Origin: CAZKAP01 sp964552195 | GTDB taxonomy: Bacteria; Bacteroidota; Bacteroidia; Flavobacteriales; Flavobacteriaceae | Length of the DNA: 64,000 bases | Direction: 5' to 3' | Assembly: GCA_964552195.1 (NCBI GenBank) | Contig: CAZKFM010000009.1 | Coordinates: 56,657-120,656 of the forward strand | Made by a program: the position numbers and the translations under genes | The notes under the pieces: model-generated | Databases searched by the model: none | What the model saw: only the letters and a program-made list of their open reading frames with translations | Told to the model about the DNA's origin: nothing | Part shown: one piece after another, positions 36,074 through 45,311 of the stretch | Position numbering within the stretch: position 1 is the stretch's first letter | How the letters are laid out: the number at the start of each line of letters is the position of its first letter

Positions 36074-38128
36074 ATGGCGATTGAGATACCCGCACCTAAA
36101 GCTTTAAAGAGGCCAAAAACCCTTCAAATTCATGGAGATAACCGGGAGGATCCATACTTCTGGATGCGGGATCGGGACGCTCCTGAGGTGATCGACTACC
36201 TAAACTCAGAGAACGCTTACTACGAAGCTCAAATGGTCCATACCAAGAAACTTCAGGAAAAGCTCTTTTCCGAATACCGTTCCCGTATCAAGGAGGATGA
36301 CGAGTCCGTTCCCTTTCTTAAAAACGGTTACTGGTATCAGACCCTGGAGCGTGCAGGCCTGGAATACCCTATCTACACGCGAAGGAAGGATGGGCAGGAC
36401 GAGGCCGAAGTCCTTTTCGACGTCAATGAGATGGCGCAGGGGCATGACTACTTCAGCCTAACCTATGCTATAAGCTCAGACAACCGTAAGGCGGCATACG
36501 GGGTAGATACGGTTTCCAGGCGAATCTACACCATACGATTTAAGGATTTGGAGACCGGTGAGTTACTGTCTGATTTACTGGAACATACTACGGGCCGCGC
36601 CGTATGGGCATCGGACCACAGGACCGTTTTCTACACTCGTATCAATCCCGAAACGCTTCGACCATATCAGATTTACCGACACGTTTTGGGTACGTCCACC
36701 GATCAGGATGAACTGGTTTACGAAGAAAATGATGAGACTTTTCGTACATACGTATATAAGACCAAATCTCGTGAATTCATTATCATAGGTAGTGAGAGTA
36801 CGGTAAGCAGTGAATACCGTTTTATTCGCTCCGACCGACAGATGGACGAATTCAGGCTTATTGCGCCCCGGGTTCGGGATCTGGAATACGATGTCTTTCA
36901 CTATGGCAGCCATTTCTACTTCTTGACCAATAAGGATGGAGCTACCGACTTCAAACTGATGAGGACGGGTCTGGAGCGCACATCCGTCGAGGACTGGGAA
37001 GAGGTAATTCCGCATCGCCCTGGTGTGCTCCTGGAGGATGTCGAGATCTTCACGGACCATCTCGCCCTTTGTGAGCGCAGTAAGGGCCTGGGTCGCATCC
37101 GAGTGCTCTCTTGGGATGGGAGCAGCGACTATTATCTACCGGTAGATTCGGAGACCTACGTGATCGGATTCGGAATTAACCCCAATTTCGACAGCATGCG
37201 GGTACGGTACTACTTTAATACGATGACGGCCCCGGGCAGCATATGGGAATGGGACATGCAGGATCGAAAGCCTATTCTCCTGAAGCAACAGGAAATACCC
37301 GATCCCGGCTTCGACCCCAATAATTATCAATCGGAGCGCATCTGGGCCAAAGCCGAAGACGGGAAGCAAATACCCATTTCCGTCATCAGCCGTAAGGAGT
37401 TCAGGAAGGGAATGGGGGCGCCCTTGCTGTTATACGGATACGGGTCCTATGGGTATACGGTGGATCCTTATTTCTCGACGAACCGACTTAGTCTGCTCGA
37501 TAGGGGCTTTGCATTTGCCATAGCCCATGTGCGGGGAGGTCAGTACCTGGGAAGGCAGTGGTATGAGGACGGTAAGATGCTCAAGAAGAAAAACACCTTC
37601 ACCGATTTTATCTCCTGTGCTCGTCATCTGGTCGGGCAGGGCTATACCACTCCGGACCACCTCTACGCAAAAGGAGGGTCAGCCGGTGGGCTGCTCATGG
37701 GAGCAGTCATGAATATGGCCCCGGATTTGTTTCACGGCATTGTGGCCAATGTACCTTTCGTGGATGTGGTGACTACCATGCTCGACGAGACCATCCCCCT
37801 AACCACCGGCGAATACGACGAGTGGGGCAACCCCAATGATCCGGAATATTACCATTACATTAAATCGTATTCGCCATACGACAACGTAGAGCGAATCGAT
37901 TATCCCCATCTGCTGGTTACTACCGGTTATCACGATTCTCAGGTACAGTACTGGGAGCCTGCCAAGTGGATAGCCCGGCTTAGGGAGCGAAATACGGGCA
38001 ATGGCAAACTGCTTTTCCATATACAGATGGAGACCGGTCACAGCGGTTCCTCAGGACGCTTCGAAGCCCTTCGCGATATTGCTCGGGATCAGGCCTTCCT
38101 GCTTGAGCTCGAGGGAATCCTGGAATAG
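36074..38128 (+). CDS. ptrB: Oligopeptidase B-type prolyl oligopeptidase (S9A)
   Basis: Serine peptidase of 684 aa with an N-terminal seven-bladed propeller (about 75-410) and a C-terminal alpha/beta hydrolase. It cuts short peptides, in this subgroup after Arg or Lys. S536 is the nucleophile in KGGSAGGLLMG; the Asp is in TGYHDSQVQYWEP; the His in TGHSGSSGRF. The EDPYFWMRDR start and the acidic TGEYDEWGNP segment are those of oligopeptidase B. No signal peptide is visible, so it is cytosolic. ATG 36074 was chosen over the in-frame ATG at 36041 because MAIEIPAPKALKRPK fits the family. Confidence 0.9.
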   Translation: MAIEIPAPKALKRPKTLQIHGDNREDPYFWMRDRDAPEVIDYLNSENAYYEAQMVHTKKLQEKLFSEYRSRIKEDDESVPFLKNGYWYQTLERAGLEYPIYTRRKDGQDEAEVLFDVNEMAQGHDYFSLTYAISSDNRKAAYGVDTVSRRIYTIRFKDLETGELLSDLLEHTTGRAVWASDHRTVFYTRINPETLRPYQIYRHVLGTSTDQDELVYEENDETFRTYVYKTKSREFIIIGSESTVSSEYRFIRSDRQMDEFRLIAPRVRDLEYDVFHYGSHFYFLTNKDGATDFKLMRTGLERTSVEDWEEVIPHRPGVLLEDVEIFTDHLALCERSKGLGRIRVLSWDGSSDYYLPVDSETYVIGFGINPNFDSMRVRYYFNTMTAPGSIWEWDMQDRKPILLKQQEIPDPGFDPNNYQSERIWAKAEDGKQIPISVISRKEFRKGMGAPLLLYGYGSYGYTVDPYFSTNRLSLLDRGFAFAIAHVRGGQYLGRQWYEDGKMLKKKNTFTDFISCARHLVGQGYTTPDHLYAKGGSAGGLLMGAVMNMAPDLFHGIVANVPFVDVVTTMLDETIPLTTGEYDEWGNPNDPEYYHYIKSYSPYDNVERIDYPHLLVTTGYHDSQVQYWEPAKWIARLRERNTGNGKLLFHIQMETGHSGSSGRFEALRDIARDQAFLLELEGILE

Positions 38129-38140
38129 CCTAAAATTCAC

Positions 38141-38148
38141 TACATTTG
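38141..38148 (+). promoter_or_regulatory. -7 promoter element of the cysteate/cysteine synthase-like gene
   Basis: TACATTTG, exact TAnnTTTG; predicted start near 38154, leader about 24 bases. No clear -33 box. Confidence 0.45.
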
Positions 38149-38177
38149 CCCCCGGTATAACCTGCAACCAACCCCCT

Positions 38178-39233
38178 ATGGAAGAACGCGGAACCATCAA
38201 AGCTTTTGACTCCATAACCGAATTAGTAGGCCAAACCCCGCTAATCCGTCTCCAACACATCAGCAAAGAGCTCAGGGGCCAGTTTTTTGTCAAAGCCGAA
38301 TGGTTTAATCCAGGGCACTCTGCAAAGGATCGAATTGCCCTTCACATTATTAATGAAGCCGAGAAAGAGGGGCTTCTCAGACCGGGCAGCGTAATAGTCG
38401 AAACTACCTCTGGGAATACCGGTTTTTCTCTGGCTATGGTGAGTATAGCCAGGGGTTATCGATGCATACTGGCGGTGAGTTCGAAATCCTCTCAGGATAA
38501 GATTGACGGCCTACGATCCATGGGGGCAGAAGTACATGTATGCCCGGCCCATGTTTCAGCGGACGATCCCAGGTCTTATTATGAGGTAGCGAAGCGTATA
38601 CACAAGAAAACTCCGGGCTCTATTTATATAAACCAGTACTTCAACGAAAAAAACATAGATGCCCATTACCTGTCTACAGGGCCCGAAATCTGGGAACAAA
38701 CGGGAGGACAGATTACCCATCTCGTTGCCTGCAGCGGTACTGGGGGCACCATATCGGGTACGGCGCGTTTTCTCAAGGAAAAGAATCCCGACATACAGAT
38801 ATTGGGAGTGGATGCCTACGGGTCCGTGATAAAAAAATACCACGAAACCGGAAAATTGGATCCCAGAGAGATTTATCCCTACCGCATTGAAGGACTCGGA
38901 AAAAATCTGATTCCCGCGGCCACAGACTTCTCGGCAGTGGATCGCTACATCAAGGTGACTGACGAAGAAAGTGCCTGGACAGCCCGCATGATTTCTAAGA
39001 CGGAGGGAATGTTCGTAGGTTACACTTCTGGGGCGGCCTGGCAGGCGGTAAAACAATTAAGCGAGGAAGGAGTTTTCGATGAGAAGAGTAAGGTCGTTGT
39101 GATTTTTCCTGATCACGGTTCGCGCTATATGAGCAAAATTTATTCAGATGACTGGATGAGGGCTCAGGGCTTCCTGAAGGAAAATACAAGTCCCGCAAAA
39201 GCAAAAAAAAAGGACCGGGCCGAGGTCAGCTAA
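38178..39233 (+). CDS. Cysteine synthase-like PLP enzyme, candidate cysteate synthase
   Basis: Fold type II PLP enzyme of 351 aa. K50 in HSAKDRIA binds PLP; TTSGNTGFSLA is the substrate loop; ACSGTGGTISG binds the cofactor phosphate. It lacks C-terminal CBS (Bateman) domains. Family members do O-acetylserine sulfhydrylation, cystathionine beta-synthesis, or, in sulfonolipid producers, sulfite addition to give cysteate. The next gene, 53 bases on, is an alpha-oxoamine synthase of the group that condenses cysteate or serine with acyl-CoA, which makes cysteate synthase a serious candidate. This is inference from context. A Lys/Ala-rich tail (SPAKAKKKDRAEVS) follows the catalytic domain. Confidence 0.8.
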   Translation: MEERGTIKAFDSITELVGQTPLIRLQHISKELRGQFFVKAEWFNPGHSAKDRIALHIINEAEKEGLLRPGSVIVETTSGNTGFSLAMVSIARGYRCILAVSSKSSQDKIDGLRSMGAEVHVCPAHVSADDPRSYYEVAKRIHKKTPGSIYINQYFNEKNIDAHYLSTGPEIWEQTGGQITHLVACSGTGGTISGTARFLKEKNPDIQILGVDAYGSVIKKYHETGKLDPREIYPYRIEGLGKNLIPAATDFSAVDRYIKVTDEESAWTARMISKTEGMFVGYTSGAAWQAVKQLSEEGVFDEKSKVVVIFPDHGSRYMSKIYSDDWMRAQGFLKENTSPAKAKKKDRAEVS

Positions 39234-39286
39234 GCAACAATCCGTTATTTTGCCATCTTTAAACCAGAGAGAAGGACGTATTTATC

Positions 39287-40546
39287 ATGAGGGATTTATT
39301 TGACAGAATTATTGAGAACAAGGGGCCCCTTGGGCGATGGGCCTCTCAGGCAGAAGGGTATTTTGTTTTCCCCAAGCTGGAAGGCCCGATTTCTAACCGA
39401 ATGAAGTTTCAGGGAAAAGAAGTCATAACCTGGAGCATCAATGACTACCTCGGACTGGCCAACCTGCCTGAGATCAAACAGGCCGATGCCGATGCTGCCC
39501 TGGAACACGGTGCCGCCTATCCCATGGGCGCGCGGATGATGAGTGGCCATACGGACTTTCACGAGCAGCTGGAAAAAGAGTTGGCCCAGTTTGTATCCAA
39601 GGAATCCGCCTACCTGTTGAATTTTGGTTATCAGGGGATAATGTCTGCGGTAGACGCCCTGGTGAGCAAGGATGATATCATAGTTTACGACGTGGACAGT
39701 CATGCCTGCATCATTGATGGAGTCCGGCTGCACGTCGGCAAACGATTTACCTTCAAGCATAACGACATTGAGAGCCTGGAGAAAAACCTCGAACGCGCCA
39801 CCAAACTCGCCGAACAGAATAACGGAGGCATACTGGTGATATCGGAAGGGGTATTCGGAATGCGGGGTGAACAAGGAAAGCTCAAGGAAATTGTAGAGCT
39901 GAAGAAGAAATACAACTTCCGTCTGCTGGTAGACGATGCCCACGGTTTTGGGACCCTGGGAAAGACCGGAGCCGGAGCCGGAGAGGAACAGGGGGTGCAG
40001 GACGAGATCGATGTCTACTTCGCGACTTTCGCCAAGTCTCTGGCAGGCATAGGAGCCTTCCTGGCCGCCGACAAAGAGATCATCGATTACCTGAAATACA
40101 ACCTCCGATCGCAGATGTTCGCCAAGTCGCTTCCCATGATCTATGTCAAGGGTGGGCTAAAGAGGCTGGACATGCTTAAGAATCGCCCCGAATTAAAGGC
40201 TAAACTCTGGGAGAACGTCAATGCTCTTCAGGATGGTCTCCGAAAGAGAGGCTTCGACCTGGGGACCACTCAGAGCTGTGTAACCCCTGTTTATCTGAAC
40301 GGCAGCATACCCGAGGCGATGGCCCTGGTGAAGGATCTCAGGGAGAATTATGGAATATTCTGTTCCATAGTGGTTTACCCGGTTATACCTAAAGGGTTGA
40401 TTCTACTTAGAATGATTCCCACAGCTACGCATACGATGGAGGATATAGAAGAGACTCTCGAGGCATTCTCCGCTATACGCGAGCGCCTGCAGAACGGTAC
40501 ATATAAGCGTCTTTCTGCAGCCGTTGCGGCAGCAATGGGGGAGTAA
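39287..40546 (+). CDS. Alpha-oxoamine synthase, candidate cysteate (or serine) C-acyltransferase
   Basis: PLP enzyme of 419 aa in the AONS/KBL/SPT family, which joins an amino acid and an acyl-CoA with loss of CO2. K250 in TFAKSLAGIGAF binds PLP; DDAHGFGTLGKTGAG carries the conserved Asp and His; MGARMMSGHTDFHEQLE is the substrate region. The family in Bacteroidota includes serine palmitoyltransferase (sphingolipids) and cysteate acyltransferase (3-ketocapnine, sulfonolipids), the latter shown in Flavobacterium johnsoniae. The cysteine-synthase-like neighbour favours cysteate. Acceptor specificity cannot be read from sequence alone. It ends in a bidirectional terminator. Confidence 0.85.
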   Translation: MRDLFDRIIENKGPLGRWASQAEGYFVFPKLEGPISNRMKFQGKEVITWSINDYLGLANLPEIKQADADAALEHGAAYPMGARMMSGHTDFHEQLEKELAQFVSKESAYLLNFGYQGIMSAVDALVSKDDIIVYDVDSHACIIDGVRLHVGKRFTFKHNDIESLEKNLERATKLAEQNNGGILVISEGVFGMRGEQGKLKEIVELKKKYNFRLLVDDAHGFGTLGKTGAGAGEEQGVQDEIDVYFATFAKSLAGIGAFLAADKEIIDYLKYNLRSQMFAKSLPMIYVKGGLKRLDMLKNRPELKAKLWENVNALQDGLRKRGFDLGTTQSCVTPVYLNGSIPEAMALVKDLRENYGIFCSIVVYPVIPKGLILLRMIPTATHTMEDIEETLEAFSAIRERLQNGTYKRLSAAVAAAMGE

Positions 40547-40561
40547 GTCACTTACCCTAAT

Positions 40562-40602
40562 AATAAACCCGCAGGAATTTCATCTTGCGGGTTTATTTTT
40601 TT
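40562..40602. terminator. Bidirectional terminator between acyltransferase genes
   Basis: Perfect 12-bp stem AATAAACCCGCA / TGCGGGTTTATT with a 12-base loop and T-rich right flank. Shared by two convergent genes. Confidence 0.9.
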
Positions 40603-41719
40603 ACAAGTTCTTTCGGAAGGTACAGCGTTTCTTGACCACTTTCGGATCGAAGTTCTTCCACATAGCCTGTATGGCTTTGTTATCGGCCAGTTCTGGAGTA
40701 CGGTGGCAGGTAACGACCCCTTTTTCGGTAAAGGTTTTGTGGTATTCTTCGAAGATGACGGCGGTTACACCCTTATTCTGATAGTCTTCACGTATTCCAA
40801 TAAGATAAAAGGTCACCTCCTGAACATGCTTTTTGGCCTGCATAAGATGATACCAGCCCAAAGGAAACAAACGGCCATTGGCCTTCTTAAGGGCATCGGC
40901 AAAATTGGGCATTACAATGGCGAATGCAATGAGTTCGTCATCCTTATCGACGACGAATTTGATGAATTCCGGGTTGATAAAACTCAGGTATTTCTTCTTC
41001 ATGTATGCCTTCTGCTCGTCGCTGATGGCCACAAAGGATGACAGCCTGGAGTAGGTGACATTGAAGAGGTCGAACATCTTGTCGGCATAGGGCATGATGT
41101 CCTCGTTACGGGTGAAATTGAGCGATCTGAGCTGATACCGCTTCTTAATCAGCTGGCTGGCTTTCATAAACAGCGCCGGATCGGCATTTACCCTGGGAAA
41201 GGACCATTCTAGATATTCTTTTTCGGGGACATATCCCAGGTCCCTCATATGATCGACGTAATACGCATGGTTGTACCAGGTGATCATGTTGCCCCGGGTA
41301 TCAAACCCTTCTGTCATCATTCCGACCTTGTCCAGGTTGGAAAAGCCCATGGGCCCCTCGGCGTAGTCGAGTTCCAGTTCGCGACCTTTTTCCAGGGCCT
41401 TGTCCAGCAGTCGGGAAGATACCTCGCGATCGTCGATAAAATCGAACCAGCCAAATCGAATCTTACGTATACTCTGATCCTTGATTTCGGCCCAGTTTGC
41501 GATCACGGCGATCCTGCCGACGACTTCTGAACCTTTTAAAGCCAGATAAAACCACGCCTGAGCGTGTTTAAACACCGGATTCTTAGAAGGGTCCAGGCTG
41601 TTCAGCTCCTCAACGATCAGAGGAGGAATCCACTGAGGGGTTTCTCTGTACAGACGGAATGGAAACCGGACGAATTTCTTCATTTCGGCCGGCTTTTGAG
41701 CTTCTCTGATCTCAATCAT
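40601..41719 (-). CDS. GNAT-superfamily acyltransferase, candidate sulfonolipid/ceramide N-acyltransferase
   Basis: Protein of 372 aa with start at ATG 41719 (MIEIREAQKPAEMKKFVRFP); the in-frame upstream ATG at 41797 overlaps the neighbour. Long form with a GNAT-like fold: N-terminal half FVRFPFRLYRETPQWIPPL, GRIAVIANW; C-terminal half with EVTFYLIGIREDYQNKGVTA, where the RxxxxxxG-like acyl-CoA loop sits. The protein is much larger than simple acetyltransferases and has no membrane span. In Caulobacter the ceramide synthase bCerS is a GNAT-superfamily protein of similar size. Location next to the oxoamine synthase makes an N-acyl transfer to the amino lipid plausible. Confidence 0.72.
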   Translation of the reverse strand: MIEIREAQKPAEMKKFVRFPFRLYRETPQWIPPLIVEELNSLDPSKNPVFKHAQAWFYLALKGSEVVGRIAVIANWAEIKDQSIRKIRFGWFDFIDDREVSSRLLDKALEKGRELELDYAEGPMGFSNLDKVGMMTEGFDTRGNMITWYNHAYYVDHMRDLGYVPEKEYLEWSFPRVNADPALFMKASQLIKKRYQLRSLNFTRNEDIMPYADKMFDLFNVTYSRLSSFVAISDEQKAYMKKKYLSFINPEFIKFVVDKDDELIAFAIVMPNFADALKKANGRLFPLGWYHLMQAKKHVQEVTFYLIGIREDYQNKGVTAVIFEEYHKTFTEKGVVTCHRTPELADNKAIQAMWKNFDPKVVKKRCTFRKNL

Positions 41720-41762
41720 AAACCTAAAATAGGGCAGGGGATACGCCTGTGCAAGTAGCGAC

Positions 41763-42698
41763 TCAGAATTGATTCCGCCGGTTTCGTCCTCGGGCACCCT
41801 TTTTCCGCTTTCTTGATGTTGGGCGGGAGGGGATTACCCGGTCCTCGTGCCGGTCGATTCGGTATGATACCCCTGCGGTAACCAGTATCCAGCTCGGGTC
41901 TGCCTTCAGGCTGCTGCTTAAGACCAGATCGATCTGAAGATCACGCGGAAAAAGGTGAGCAACCCCTGTCCGGATCAGCTGGTCGTCGAAGACGTCACTA
42001 TCAATATACTGGAATTCCCCAAATAGGCTCCAGGTGGGATTTCGCAAGGCATGCGACAGACTGATCAGCACATTCCACTCGGGCTGTTCACTTTGTATTC
42101 TATCGTAGGCGACATTGGAACTGAGTACGAGCCTGGGGCTGAGTATGCTCTGGGTGGCTATCATGCCCCGGTAGGTAATCTGCGGAACATTAGGATAAAA
42201 CGGATTATTCCCCAGGTTGAAGTTTGCACCCCCGTAAAGGGACACAGCCGGAATCAGATTCCTCCACTGAAATAGGTTGTTTTTTCGCCAGCTGTAAAGA
42301 TTGGGCTTGTTTCGTTCCGGGTTGCGATAGGGATCAAAGATCAGGAATTTCAGTCCCAACCGGTTGCGCGTCAGATCCGAGAGTTGTGATTGAGTTCCAT
42401 CGTCCAGGTTGATGCGGTCCGAAACATAGGTGCCCTCATACATGAGTTCCAGGGTCTCGAAAAACAGTCCGTAGCGCAGGGCTACATCCAGACCGATTCG
42501 ATCTTCCATACGGTCCGGTTGCGATCCATTTAGTCTTCGGTATTGTATGCCGGACTCGATTTGAAATACATTGCTGCCCACCGAATATGCCCCTATGGTC
42601 AGGCCCGGGCGATTCGAGTTAATGATATCGGTATACTGAGAAAAGGCCAGGCAGGTGTTGAGCAGCAGGCAGAAGCCCCAGATTCTGGAAGTTTTCAT
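41763..42698 (-). CDS. Outer-membrane beta-barrel protein (MetA-pathway transporter-like)
   Basis: Protein of 311 aa with signal peptide (MKTSRIWGFCLLLNTCLAFS). NSNRPGLTIGAYSVGSNVFQ starts a series of amphipathic strands about 10-12 residues long with alternating hydrophobic residues to the end. Overall it resembles the PF13557-type putative transporter barrels often annotated in Flavobacteriia. The last ~25 residues are Arg/Lys-rich (SRKRKKGARGRNRRNQF), unusual for a barrel C terminus. Substrate unknown. It is separated from the acyltransferase gene by 43 bases. Confidence 0.7.
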   Translation of the reverse strand: MKTSRIWGFCLLLNTCLAFSQYTDIINSNRPGLTIGAYSVGSNVFQIESGIQYRRLNGSQPDRMEDRIGLDVALRYGLFFETLELMYEGTYVSDRINLDDGTQSQLSDLTRNRLGLKFLIFDPYRNPERNKPNLYSWRKNNLFQWRNLIPAVSLYGGANFNLGNNPFYPNVPQITYRGMIATQSILSPRLVLSSNVAYDRIQSEQPEWNVLISLSHALRNPTWSLFGEFQYIDSDVFDDQLIRTGVAHLFPRDLQIDLVLSSSLKADPSWILVTAGVSYRIDRHEDRVIPSRPTSRKRKKGARGRNRRNQF

Positions 42699-42875
42699 TT
42701 TCGAAGGATTCTATCTAAAAAAGTAAGCTTCTTGCCAGATACCGGATTTTATTAAAGAACGTGGGACCCCCGTTCATATTGGATGTAAAAGTATAAAACA
42801 GCCACCTTTCCCACCATAGGCCTTCCTTACTGAGCGGTGAAATTGGTAACTTCGCTTACTCCGAACTATGGGATT

Positions 42876-45308
42876 ATGAGTGAAAGGGGCAAACAGCTGT
42901 TAGTGCATTTCGGAGTGGTGGCGGTACTCGCGCTGGTTTCATTGGTCTACTTTTTTCCGGTTCTGAAGGGTAAAGCCATTTACCAATCCGACATCGTACA
43001 GTACCGGGGAATGGCCAAAGAACGAGATACTTACAAGGAAGAGACCGGTAAGGAATCCTACTGGACCAACAGTGCTTTTGGAGGCATGCCAACCTTTCAA
43101 CTGGGAGCGAATTATCCGCATAACTACGTAAAGAAGCTCGATCGTGTTATACGCTTTCTCCCGCGACCGGCGGATTACCTTTTCCTGTATTTCCTGAGTT
43201 TTTACGTTTTTCTGCTGGCCATGCGGGTGCGCGTTCCCTGGGCGACAGCAGGTGCATTGCTATTTGGCCTTTCCACCTATTACCTCATCATACTGGAGGT
43301 CGGGCATAACGCCAAGGCACATGCCATTGGCTACATGCCCCTGGTCCTGGCCGGCATACTGCTGGTTTTCAGAAAGAAGTGGGTCTGGGGCGGTTTGCTT
43401 ACCGCACTGGCACTGGCACTCGAAGTGGGGGCCAACCATTACCAGATGACCTATTATCTGGGACTGGCCACGGGCCTCCTGGTTCTGTTTAAGGCCATAG
43501 AGAGAGTACGACTGGGAAAGGCACGTGAATTAATACCCATGATAGGGGTATTGCTGCTCAGTCTCTTCTTCGCTCTGGGCCTTAACGCCACCTCCCTGAT
43601 GGCAACTTCGGAATATACCCGTTGGAGTACTCGGGGTCCGTCGGAAATCAGCATCAGCCCTGACGGGGATGCGGTGGAAGCAACCAATGGATTGGACTTC
43701 GACTACATTACCCAATATAGCTACGGTCCCTGGGAATCACTCAACCTGATCGTACCCGGCCTCTTCGGGGGATCGAATTCAGAGGACATCGGAAACAAGT
43801 CACATACGTACAAATACCTGAGAGAAAGGGGAGTGGATCGAACCCAGGCAGCGGATTTCGCAGCCAACCTCCCGTTGTACTGGGGTGAACAACCCATAGT
43901 TGCCGCACCCGCATACCTGGGTGTCGTGGTGTTTTTCTGTTTTTTGTTCGGGGCATTCCTGCTAAGGAATAATTACAAATGGTGGTTGATCTCTAGCGCG
44001 ATCCTGGGGCTTGTGCTTTCCTGGGGGTATCACGTCGAGTGGTTTACTCGTTTGCTCATCGATTACCTGCCACTCTACAATAAATTTCGGGCAGTATCAT
44101 CCGTGCAGGTGATCACAGAACTTTCCGTCACTGCGCTTGCCGTGCTGGGCGTCTACGAATACTCGAGGAATCCCAGTAGTGATCGCAGTCGTATAACTCT
44201 GTATCGGGCCGGAGGAATTACATTGGGCATATTACTCCTGTTATGGTTATTTAAGGGGGCCTGGGAATTTAGCGGGGGCAATGACGCCCTGTATCAGCAG
44301 TACTACGGTAAAGAATTCGTCGACAACCTCATAAAGGATCGCAAAGAACTCTATAGCAGAGACTTGTGGAGAAGTATATTGCTTGTGGTAACTACGGGAT
44401 TGTTCTTTATATTGCATCGCAGACTAGGCTGGAAGCCCTATGTTTTGTTGACAGGGTGGGTCGCGCTGGCGCTATTCGACCTTTGGGGGGTTGGCAAGCG
44501 TTATGTCAATGCGGACAGCTTCGATAATCCCACCCGCATGGAACGACCATTCCGGGCTATGGAAGTTGATCAGCAGATCAAGGCCGATAAGGAATATTAC
44601 CGGGTATTAAACCTACAGGAAGGAATTAACGGGGCGCGCACGAGCTATTTCCACCGATCCATAGGAGGATACCATGCGGCTAAACCCCAGACCATTCAGA
44701 ATATTTTCGAATTCCACATCGATAAGGGTAATCTGGTGCCCATGCACATGCTCAATGTTCGCTACATGATTAGCCAGAATGAGCAAGGGGTGCCGGAAGC
44801 CGTTCTGAATACGGAGGCCTATGGAAATGCCTGGTTCGCGGAACGTATAGCCGGGGTTCCCGATCTCAATGCGGCACTGATGAGTATGGATAGCCTGAGC
44901 AGCGATTCGGTGGCTGTGATCGTTAAACCGGCATATCCGGAATTGGAAATGCGCGAGTTTTCCCTTTCCGATGAGGCCGGCATAGAACTGACTTCTTATG
45001 CTCCGGATTCCCTGGTCTACCGGAGTCGGAATCCCGAGGCGGGGTTTGCCGTATTCTCAGAAATGTGGTATCCCAGGGGATGGAAAGCCCGTATAGATGG
45101 CGAGGAGGTCCCCATTTACAGGGTAAATTATACGCTCAGGGGGATAGAGATTCCCGCTGGCCAGCACGAACTGGTTTTTCGCTTTGATCCGCCTGTGATT
45201 CGAACGGGCAGTCGGATTACCCTACTGACCAGTCTGGCATATCTGGGCATACTGCTGTACTTCCTTTTCAGACTCTTCGTGGATAAGGAGCGCTTTAAAT
45301 CGGCTTAA
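42876..45308 (+). CDS. YfhO-like integral membrane protein
   Basis: Protein of 810 aa with roughly 12-14 membrane spans, a large soluble segment near 555-745, and a final span (LLTSLAYLGILLYFLFRLF). It resembles the YfhO family, related to GT-C glycosyltransferases that transfer sugar from polyprenyl phosphate in lipoteichoic acid or glycan modification. YQSDIVQYRGM near residue 40 is the first extracytoplasmic loop, where GT-C catalytic acids sit. ATG 42876 was chosen over ATG 42837 since the membrane span follows directly. It begins a three-gene surface-glycan operon, with 3 bases to the next gene. Confidence 0.82.
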   Translation: MSERGKQLLVHFGVVAVLALVSLVYFFPVLKGKAIYQSDIVQYRGMAKERDTYKEETGKESYWTNSAFGGMPTFQLGANYPHNYVKKLDRVIRFLPRPADYLFLYFLSFYVFLLAMRVRVPWATAGALLFGLSTYYLIILEVGHNAKAHAIGYMPLVLAGILLVFRKKWVWGGLLTALALALEVGANHYQMTYYLGLATGLLVLFKAIERVRLGKARELIPMIGVLLLSLFFALGLNATSLMATSEYTRWSTRGPSEISISPDGDAVEATNGLDFDYITQYSYGPWESLNLIVPGLFGGSNSEDIGNKSHTYKYLRERGVDRTQAADFAANLPLYWGEQPIVAAPAYLGVVVFFCFLFGAFLLRNNYKWWLISSAILGLVLSWGYHVEWFTRLLIDYLPLYNKFRAVSSVQVITELSVTALAVLGVYEYSRNPSSDRSRITLYRAGGITLGILLLLWLFKGAWEFSGGNDALYQQYYGKEFVDNLIKDRKELYSRDLWRSILLVVTTGLFFILHRRLGWKPYVLLTGWVALALFDLWGVGKRYVNADSFDNPTRMERPFRAMEVDQQIKADKEYYRVLNLQEGINGARTSYFHRSIGGYHAAKPQTIQNIFEFHIDKGNLVPMHMLNVRYMISQNEQGVPEAVLNTEAYGNAWFAERIAGVPDLNAALMSMDSLSSDSVAVIVKPAYPELEMREFSLSDEAGIELTSYAPDSLVYRSRNPEAGFAVFSEMWYPRGWKARIDGEEVPIYRVNYTLRGIEIPAGQHELVFRFDPPVIRTGSRITLLTSLAYLGILLYFLFRLFVDKERFKSA

Positions 45309-45311
45309 ACC

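Noticed and set aside
42837..42875. N-terminal extension of the YfhO-like protein
   Set aside because: The 13 extra residues precede a good ATG directly before the first membrane span and have no supporting pattern.
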